From: Bacteroidales bacterium
GTDB taxonomy: Bacteria > Bacteroidota > Bacteroidia > Bacteroidales > UBA7960
Reading direction: 5' to 3'
Length of the DNA stretch: 10,797 nucleotides
Assembly (NCBI GenBank): GCA_003560215.1
Contig: PWIY01000084.1
Location: forward strand, 1 to 10,797
The notes below the pieces were generated by a model. The model made no database searches and had not been told where the DNA came from. It was given only the letters and a program-made list of their open reading frames with translations. Below, piece after piece: positions 5,729 through 10,797 of the stretch; the stretch's first letter is position 1; the number at the start of each line of letters is the position of its first letter. A program made the translations under genes and the position numbers.

Positions 5729-8700
5729 ATGGATGATATTTTGTATCGTAAGCTGAATAATTACATCGGGTGGGGCTTATTTGCCTTTGCCACCCTGATG
5801 TTTATGCTGACTCTGGAGCCTACTGTCAGCTTCTGGGATGCCGGGGAACGCATTGCCGTATCTTATAAATTGCAGATCGGTCACCCGCCGGGCGCTCCTC
5901 TTTACCAGATGCTGGCCAGGGTATTCTCCATGTTCGCTCTCGGAGATGTGACCAGGGTGGCTTTCTGGATCAATGCCATGTCGGCCGTTGCCGGAGGACT
6001 GGCGGTTATGTTTCTCTTCTGGACCATCACCATTCTGGCCCGTAAGCTGGTTGGGCAGGCTGCTGAAATGTCTCCGGCAAGGGCTATCATGATTTTCGGA
6101 AGCGGGCTGGTCGGTGCACTGACTTTGACCTTCAGTGATTCTTTTTGGTTTACTGCGGTGGAAGCCGAGGTATATGTAACGTCTGTTTTTCTGACGGCAT
6201 TTGTTTTCTGGGCCATCCTGCAATGGGAGGCGCGTGCCCATGAAAGGGATGCCCACCGCTGGCTGGTACTGATCTTTTACATTATCGGACTTTCCATCGG
6301 GGTTCACCTGCTCAACCTCCTTGCGATCCCTGCCATTGTGTTCGTCTATTATTTTAAGAAATATGAACCCACCCCTAAAGGAATTGTGTTCACCGGGCTG
6401 GTCGCAGTGGGCCTTCTGTATTTTGTGCAATCAATTCTGATTCCCGGCCTGCTCAACCTGGACTGTCAGTTTGAGCGTTTTTTCGTCAACTCCATCGGAC
6501 TTCCCTTCCATAGCGGCACCATCATTTATTTCATTGTGCTGATCTCTGCCCTGGCCTATGCTCTGTATTATACGCATAAAAAGAAACGGGTGGTGTGGAA
6601 TACCATTTTCTTGTGTGTCACTTTCATTGTGATCGGCTATTCCTCGTTTTTCATGCTGGCCATCCGGTCCAATGCACAGGTGCCCATCAATGAAAACGCC
6701 CCCAAAGATGCATTGTCCATGAAGGCTTACCTGGGTCGTGAACAGTACGGTGACTGGCCGCTGCTTCACGGGCCCTATTACAACGCCCCTGTGATTGATA
6801 TGGAAGACGGAAATCCCGTGTGGGGTAAAAACCGTGAAGCCGGCCGGTATGAGATCATCAACCCGCGTGAAGGGCTTGAACCCGTTTACGATCCGCAGTT
6901 TACAACCCTGTTCCCGAGGATGCACAGCAGCCGACCACAGCACGTTACAGGCTATGAAGACTGGGGCAATGTGAGGGGGAGGCCTGTGACCACAACCAGG
7001 CACGACGGAACCACCGAAACCGTCAACCGCCCCACTTTTGGTGAAAACCTGCGATTTTTCTTTTCCTACCAGGTCGGGCATATGTATGTCCGTTACCTGA
7101 TGTGGAACTTCAGCGGCCGCCAGAATGACATCCAGGGGCACGGAAGCCCGGTTGAGGGCAACTGGATTACCGGGATCCCGTTTATTGACAACCTGCGCCT
7201 GGGGCCTCAGGATTTGCCGGAAAGCATGACCTCCAATCCCGGTTACAATCGCTACTATATGCTGCCTTTCCTGCTGGGGGTGCTTGGTTTTCTGTACCAG
7301 CTGAAAAGGCGACCCAATGACGCACTGGTTGTGGGGCTATTGTTCTTCATGACCGGGCTGGCCATTATTATTTACCTGAATCAGACACCATTTCAGCCCC
7401 GTGAAAGGGATTACTCCTATATCGGATCGTTTTATGCTTTCTCCATCTGGGTGGGGCTTGGAGTCCTGGCCCTTGCTGATGGAGCGTACCGGAAGCTTCA
7501 GGAAAAGAAAGTAAACCTGGAAGGCCGGAAAGGCCCGGCTTTGGTTGCGGCAATCACAGCCCTGAGTTTGCTGGTTGTTCCGGTGAATATGGCCAGTGAG
7601 AACTGGAGCAACAATGACCGCTCCGGTCGTTACGGAGCCCGGGATGTGGCTGTTAATTACCTTGAAACATGTGCACCCAATGCCATCATTTTTACCAATG
7701 GCGACAACGATACATTTCCGCTTTGGTATGCTCAGGAAGTGGAGGGAGTGAGGCCGGATATCAAGGTGGTGAATATGAGCCTGCTCAACACAGACTGGTA
7801 CATAGACAACATGTTGCGCCGGAAAACCTATGAGGCCGATCCGTTGCCTTTCAGTTTTGAGCCCAGGCAGTACCGTGACGGAACCAGGGATTACATTTAT
7901 GTGATTGAGCGACTGGAGGGTTACCAGAACGTTCGGCGGCTGATGGAGTTTGTCAGGGATGACAGCGACCGTACCCGTATACGCACCGGACGGGGAATGG
8001 AGGATTATATTCCCTCCAACAGGTTCAGGTTGCCGGTAGATTCTGCCAAAGTTGTGGATAACGGCACTGTTGCACCTGAAGATGCCCACCTGATCGTGGA
8101 CGCTGTGGAGTGGGAACTGCCTGTACAGGGGCTGAACAAAAACCACATGATGGCCCTGGATTTCCTGGCTGAAAACAACTGGGACAGGCCTGTTTATTTT
8201 GCCATTACCACCGGCAGTGAATCCTATATGGGTCTGGAAGATTATTTTCAGCTGGAAGGGATGGCTTACCGCCTTGTTCCGATCCGGACCGAAAGTGACC
8301 CCAACGAACCGGGTCGCATCAATACACGGATACTGTATGATAACCTCATGAATATATTCAAATGGGGGAATATGGACGATCCTTCCGTTTATCTTGATGA
8401 AGACCACCGCCGTATAACCGTGAGCTACCGCAACCTGTTTCAGCGGCTGGCCGGCGCTCTGCTGGATGAAGGGCAGGATGAGCGGGCCATTGCCGTACTT
8501 GACCGGGCCATGGAGGTAATGCCGGAGTACAATATCCCGTACAACTATTTTACTTTCCTGATCGCTGAAAACTATTACAGGGCAGGTGCGTATGACAAGG
8601 CCAATGAAATTACCCGCCGGATGGTTGACATCCACGAAGAGAACCTCTCTTACTATTTCTCATTCAGGGGTGGCAGGGCATCCATGGTAGACAGCAAGAA

Positions 8701-8827
8701 ACAGGAAAGCCTTGCCATGATGCAGCGGATTGCGCACATCACTGATGAATACGGGCAGGAAGAGCTGGCGGAGCGTTCAGGCCGGATCTTTGAAACCTAT
8801 TATGACAGGTGGGCCGGCGGGTTTTAG
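5729..8827 (+). CDS. DUF2723 (GT117 / protein O-mannosyltransferase-like) polytopic membrane protein
   Basis: This is a 1032-residue inner-membrane protein. The N-terminal ~320 residues hold many hydrophobic helices, and more lie around residues 510-640. The first periplasmic loop has the family signature SFWDAGERIAVSYKL (Asp37, Glu40) then GHPPGAPL (51-58); an acidic residue here is the expected catalytic position in GT-C transferases. NQTPFQPRERDYSY (551-564) and FTNGDNDTFPLW (655-666) are further hallmarks. The C-terminal ~130 residues look like TPR helices (LLDEGQDERAIAVLDRAMEV). The family is widespread in Bacteroidota and annotated as GT117 or protein O-mannosyltransferase-like; a role in protein O-glycosylation is plausible, not shown here. 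I chose ATG 5729 over the TTG at 5720 because MDDILYRKLNNYIGW gives a normal family start. It stands as a single transcript, with a terminator after it. Confidence 0.9.
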   Translation: MDDILYRKLNNYIGWGLFAFATLMFMLTLEPTVSFWDAGERIAVSYKLQIGHPPGAPLYQMLARVFSMFALGDVTRVAFWINAMSAVAGGLAVMFLFWTITILARKLVGQAAEMSPARAIMIFGSGLVGALTLTFSDSFWFTAVEAEVYVTSVFLTAFVFWAILQWEARAHERDAHRWLVLIFYIIGLSIGVHLLNLLAIPAIVFVYYFKKYEPTPKGIVFTGLVAVGLLYFVQSILIPGLLNLDCQFERFFVNSIGLPFHSGTIIYFIVLISALAYALYYTHKKKRVVWNTIFLCVTFIVIGYSSFFMLAIRSNAQVPINENAPKDALSMKAYLGREQYGDWPLLHGPYYNAPVIDMEDGNPVWGKNREAGRYEIINPREGLEPVYDPQFTTLFPRMHSSRPQHVTGYEDWGNVRGRPVTTTRHDGTTETVNRPTFGENLRFFFSYQVGHMYVRYLMWNFSGRQNDIQGHGSPVEGNWITGIPFIDNLRLGPQDLPESMTSNPGYNRYYMLPFLLGVLGFLYQLKRRPNDALVVGLLFFMTGLAIIIYLNQTPFQPRERDYSYIGSFYAFSIWVGLGVLALADGAYRKLQEKKVNLEGRKGPALVAAITALSLLVVPVNMASENWSNNDRSGRYGARDVAVNYLETCAPNAIIFTNGDNDTFPLWYAQEVEGVRPDIKVVNMSLLNTDWYIDNMLRRKTYEADPLPFSFEPRQYRDGTRDYIYVIERLEGYQNVRRLMEFVRDDSDRTRIRTGRGMEDYIPSNRFRLPVDSAKVVDNGTVAPEDAHLIVDAVEWELPVQGLNKNHMMALDFLAENNWDRPVYFAITTGSESYMGLEDYFQLEGMAYRLVPIRTESDPNEPGRINTRILYDNLMNIFKWGNMDDPSVYLDEDHRRITVSYRNLFQRLAGALLDEGQDERAIAVLDRAMEVMPEYNIPYNYFTFLIAENYYRAGAYDKANEITRRMVDIHEENLSYYFSFRGGRASMVDSKKQESLAMMQRIAHITDEYGQEELAERSGRIFETYYDRWAGGF

Positions 8828-8836
8828 TTAAACCCG
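8818..8836 (+). repeat. Hairpin with the DUF2723 stop codon in its loop
   Basis: CGGGTTT (8818-8824) pairs perfectly with AAACCCG (8830-8836), and the TAG stop lies in the 5-nt loop. No T tract follows, so it is unlikely to terminate alone. It may stabilise the mRNA 3' end or be coincidental. Confidence 0.4.
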
Positions 8837-8850
8837 GAATGAGGCACTGA

Positions 8851-8888
8851 ACCCTGTCTAACATGCTAAAAAACAGGGTGATTTTTTT
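8851..8888 (+). terminator. Probable intrinsic terminator after the DUF2723 gene
   Basis: ACCCTGT (8851-8857) pairs with ACAGGGT (8873-8879), and after GA a run of seven T's follows (8882-8888). The 15-nt loop is large, so efficiency may be moderate. The T run also occupies the place where the rimP promoter would have its -33 box. Confidence 0.65.
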
Positions 8889-8906
8889 CTTTTGAAATTA
8901 TTTGTG

Positions 8907-8914
8907 TACCTTTG
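8907..8914 (+). promoter_or_regulatory. -7 element of the rimP-nusA promoter
   Basis: TACCTTTG followed by CA is an exact match to the Bacteroidota TAnnTTTG element. The -33 region is poor: a T run at the expected distance and TTTG (8891-8894) only 12 bp away. Transcription would start near 8919-8921, giving a leader of about 65 nt before the RimP start. Confidence 0.65.
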
Positions 8915-8939
8915 CATGGCAAAATTGATTTTTGCAGGC

Positions 8940-8968
8940 AAGGAAGGGGGCAGGAAGTCCCCTTCTTT
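8940..8968 (+). promoter_or_regulatory. Leader hairpin of the rimP-nusA operon, possible attenuator
   Basis: AAGGAAGGGG (8940-8949) pairs with CCCCTTCTTT (8959-8968) over 10 pairs, one a G-T wobble, with a further G-T pair at 8950/8958 and a 7-nt loop CAGGAAG. Only a short T-rich tail follows. It lies between the predicted transcription start and the RimP ATG. A terminator-like leader would suit NusA feedback on its own operon, as known in other bacteria, but that is inference. Confidence 0.55.
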
Positions 8969-8984
8969 ATTAGGGTACACGGCT

Positions 8985-9458
8985 ATGATCAGTGAAGAAA
9001 ACATTTCCGTAATTGTCAATGACTATCTGAAGGACAGCGATCAGTTCCTGGTGGCAGTCAAAGTCACCCCCCAGAACAAGATCATGGTCTTTATTGATGG
9101 TGATTCCGGGGTCAGTATTGCTGATTGCGTGCAGCTGAGCAGGCACATCGAGTCATTGCTTGACAGGGATGTGGCGGATTTTGAGCTGGATGTTTCTTCG
9201 GTTGGTGTTGGCCATCCGCTGCAGTTAACCCGTCAGTACAGAAACAACATCGGACGTCGTCTGGAGTTGAAAGACCCGGAGGGTGAGAAGGTTTCCGGGA
9301 AACTGATTCAGGTGGATGAACATGGTGTGACCCTTGAAAAAGACAAACCCCGCAAAGGGAAAAAGAGGCAAAAAGAACCCGAGACCGATGCCGGTAATAC
9401 AGTATATGTTCCGTTTGAACAGATACACGAGGCCAGGGTGCAGGTATCTTTTAAATAA
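8985..9458 (+). CDS. rimP: Ribosome maturation factor RimP
   Basis: RimP is a cytoplasmic assembly factor for the 30S ribosomal subunit. The 157-residue product has the usual two-domain layout: an N-terminal alpha/beta domain (~1-80) with VFIDGDSGVSIADCVQLSR, a linker with the SSVGVGHPL motif (the family's SSPGLDRPL-like site), and a C-terminal SH3-like barrel. The barrel carries a Lys/Arg-rich insertion at residues 119-138 (KDKPRKGKKRQKE) before the last strands (VYVPFEQIHEARV). I place the start at ATG 8985 (MISEENI). In-frame starts at 8892 and 8916 would add 31 or 23 residues unlike the family, encoded by promoter and hairpin sequence; 8916 lies right after the -7 element, before the expected transcription start. 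It is followed 56 nt later by nusA, the conserved order. A small GCCCG/CGGGC hairpin (9466-9479) sits in that gap. Confidence 0.93.
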   Translation: MISEENISVIVNDYLKDSDQFLVAVKVTPQNKIMVFIDGDSGVSIADCVQLSRHIESLLDRDVADFELDVSSVGVGHPLQLTRQYRNNIGRRLELKDPEGEKVSGKLIQVDEHGVTLEKDKPRKGKKRQKEPETDAGNTVYVPFEQIHEARVQVSFK

Positions 9459-9514
9459 GGAAACTGCCCGTACGCGGGCGTAACAAAGTGATTATTCTAA
9501 ACAGTTAGTAAACA

Positions 9515-10750
9515 ATGGAAACAATTAACCTGGTTGAGTCGTTTTCGGAATTTAAGGAATTCAAAAACATTGACCGCTCTACCATGATGCTGATCCTGGA
9601 GGATGTGTTCGGAAGCATGCTCGAGAAAAAATTCGGATCGGCCGACAATTTTGACATCATTGTGAATATCGACAAGGGAGACCTTGAGGTATGGCACAAC
9701 AGGGTGATTGTGGAAGACGGACAGGTGGAGGATGAGAATTCTCAGATTGCTTATTCGGAGGCCATTAAAATTGAACCGGATTTTGAAATCGGTGAAGAGG
9801 TTTCTGAACCGGTAAAAATGAGTGATTTCGGGCGTCGGGAAATTCTGGCCATCAGGCAAAATCTGGCGTCCAAGATCCTTGAGCTGGAAAAAGACAGTGT
9901 GTACAAGAAATACCAGGATTCCATCGGTGACCTGATCACAGCAGAAGTTTACCAGGTGTGGAAAAAAGAGATCCTGACCCTCGACGATGAAGATATTGAA
10001 CTGATCCTTCCAAAAACAGAGCAGATCCCTTCTGATTTTTACCGCAAGGGAGATACCCTGCGGGCAGTGGTTTCGAGGGTGGAGATCAAAAACAACAACC
10101 CGCTGATTATCATCAGCCGGACCTCTCCTGTTTTTCTGGAACGTCTTTTTGAGCAGGAAGTTCCGGAAGTATATGACGGCCTGATCACCATTAAAAAAAT
10201 TGTCAGGGTTCCCGGTGAGCGTGCAAAGGTTGCAGTGGAATCCTATGATGACCGCATTGATCCGGTCGGTGCCTGTGTGGGGATGAAAGGTTCAAGAATT
10301 CACGGCATTGTCCGGGAACTAAGGAATGAGAATATTGACGTGATCAACTACACGACCAATCCGAACCTCTATATATCCAGGGCGCTGAGTCCGGCAAAAA
10401 TTACATCCATCACCATTGATGAAGAAAACAAACGCGCTGAGGTCTATCTGAAGCCAGACCAGGTTTCGCTGGCCATTGGTAAAGGCGGGTTTAATATCAA
10501 GCTTGCCGGTCAGCTGACGGGGTATGAAATCGATGTATACAGGGAAACTGAAATTGACGGAGAAGACGTTGATATTGAGGAGTTTGGAGATGAGATTGAA
10601 GGGTGGATCATTGAGGAGCTGAAGCGGATCGGCTGTGATACAGCAAAGAGTGTATTGAACCTTACGGTGGATGATCTGGTAAACCGAACAGATCTGGAGC
10701 AGGAAACCGTGGAAGAGGTGATGCGAATATTAAAAGCAGAGTTTGAATAA
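9515..10750 (+). CDS. nusA: Transcription termination/antitermination factor NusA
   Basis: NusA binds RNA polymerase and nascent RNA, and modulates pausing, termination and antitermination. The 411-residue protein shows, in order, the polymerase-binding N-terminal domain (~1-125), an S1 domain (~137-205), KH1 with GMKGSR (Gly256-Gly259) and KH2 with SLAIGKGGFNIKLAG (IGKGG at 321-325). An acidic stretch follows (EIDGEDVDIEEFGDE, ~348-362), then a short helix-hairpin-helix-like tail (~365-411). It lacks the two full acidic repeats of the 495-residue E. coli protein. The ATG at 9515 gives METINLVESFSEF, a normal start. It lies 56 nt after rimP, in the conserved rimP-nusA-infB order; infB would begin beyond the right edge. 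Confidence 0.96.
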   Translation: METINLVESFSEFKEFKNIDRSTMMLILEDVFGSMLEKKFGSADNFDIIVNIDKGDLEVWHNRVIVEDGQVEDENSQIAYSEAIKIEPDFEIGEEVSEPVKMSDFGRREILAIRQNLASKILELEKDSVYKKYQDSIGDLITAEVYQVWKKEILTLDDEDIELILPKTEQIPSDFYRKGDTLRAVVSRVEIKNNNPLIIISRTSPVFLERLFEQEVPEVYDGLITIKKIVRVPGERAKVAVESYDDRIDPVGACVGMKGSRIHGIVRELRNENIDVINYTTNPNLYISRALSPAKITSITIDEENKRAEVYLKPDQVSLAIGKGGFNIKLAGQLTGYEIDVYRETEIDGEDVDIEEFGDEIEGWIIEELKRIGCDTAKSVLNLTVDDLVNRTDLEQETVEEVMRILKAEFE

Positions 10751-10757
10751 AATACCA

Positions 10758-10765
10758 TAAATTTG
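10758..10765 (+). promoter_or_regulatory. Candidate internal promoter -7 element after nusA
   Basis: TAAATTTG followed by CA is an exact TAnnTTTG match 8 nt after the nusA stop. The TTTG at 10742-10745 is only 12 bp upstream, too close for a normal -33 box, and no better one is seen. It may give extra transcription of the downstream gene, expected to be infB. The match is short, so chance is possible in AT-rich sequence. Confidence 0.4.
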
Positions 10766-10770
10766 CAGCG

Positions 10771-10791
10771 GTTTTACCGGCTCCGTAAAAC
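10771..10791 (+). promoter_or_regulatory. Perfect 7-bp inverted repeat downstream of nusA
   Basis: GTTTTAC (10771-10777) and GTAAAAC (10785-10791) are exact reverse complements around the 7-nt loop CGGCTCC. No T tract follows before the window ends, so it is not an evident terminator. It lies at the start of any transcript from the TAAATTTG element and could be a leader hairpin or a protein-binding site. Confidence 0.5.
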
Positions 10792-10797
10792 GATTGA

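Noticed and set aside
7337..8635. Long minus-strand open frame (432 codons) opposite the DUF2723 gene
   Set aside because: It lies wholly antisense to a gene with clear family motifs, its translation shows no recognisable domain, and such frames arise from codon bias in the sense strand.
8891..8894. TTTG as the -33 box of the rimP promoter
   Set aside because: It is 12 bp from the -7 element, well short of the ~19 bp seen in the tRNA-Gln promoter. The same 12-bp spacing recurs after nusA, but two cases do not establish a pattern.
9466..9479. GCCCG-TACG-CGGGC hairpin between rimP and nusA as a terminator
   Set aside because: The stem is only 5 bp and no T tract follows, and termination here would separate two genes normally expressed together. 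It is noted only in the rimP entry.

Overview
This window looks like chromosomal DNA of a Bacteroidota (Bacteroidetes) bacterium of medium GC content. The evidence is the set of protein families (a Bacteroidota-type TonB-dependent outer-membrane barrel, a DUF2723/GT117-type membrane protein, and a 411-residue NusA behind RimP) and several matches to the Bacteroidota promoter -7 element TAnnTTTG. The sequence does not fix the genus. I see no phage, transposase, CRISPR array or other mobile-element gene.

Layout. (1) Positions 1-2202 hold the 3' part of an outer-membrane beta-barrel receptor gene that enters from the left edge. (2) Positions 2287-3759 encode an M48 zinc-metalloprotease lipoprotein with a LysM-like C-terminus. 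Its start codon lies in the right arm of a perfect 11-bp inverted repeat. (3) Positions 3850-5250 hold a two-gene signalling unit: a short two-TM histidine kinase and a stand-alone receiver protein. (4) A strong bidirectional terminator at 5320-5350 separates that unit from a minus-strand tRNA-Gln(UUG), which has a textbook promoter. (5) About 300 bp without a gene follow, carrying a 43-bp tandem duplication. (6) Positions 5729-8827 encode a large polytopic DUF2723 protein with a C-terminal soluble region that looks TPR-like. (7) A terminator, a compact promoter and a hairpin leader precede rimP (8985-9458) and nusA (9515-10750). The right edge holds another -7 match and a perfect inverted repeat, just where infB would be expected.

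How the parts relate. rimP-nusA is a conserved translation/transcription operon (30S maturation and elongation control). The kinase and receiver genes are 18 nt apart and probably work as a pair with no DNA-binding output. The receptor, the M48 lipoprotein and the DUF2723 protein are all envelope proteins, but nothing here proves they act together.

Most of the window is ordinary core genome. What deserves a second look is mainly non-coding: the nested inverted repeat over the M48 start codon, the rimP leader hairpin, the nusA-infB junction and the 43-bp tandem duplication. I did not find a convincing new multi-gene system.
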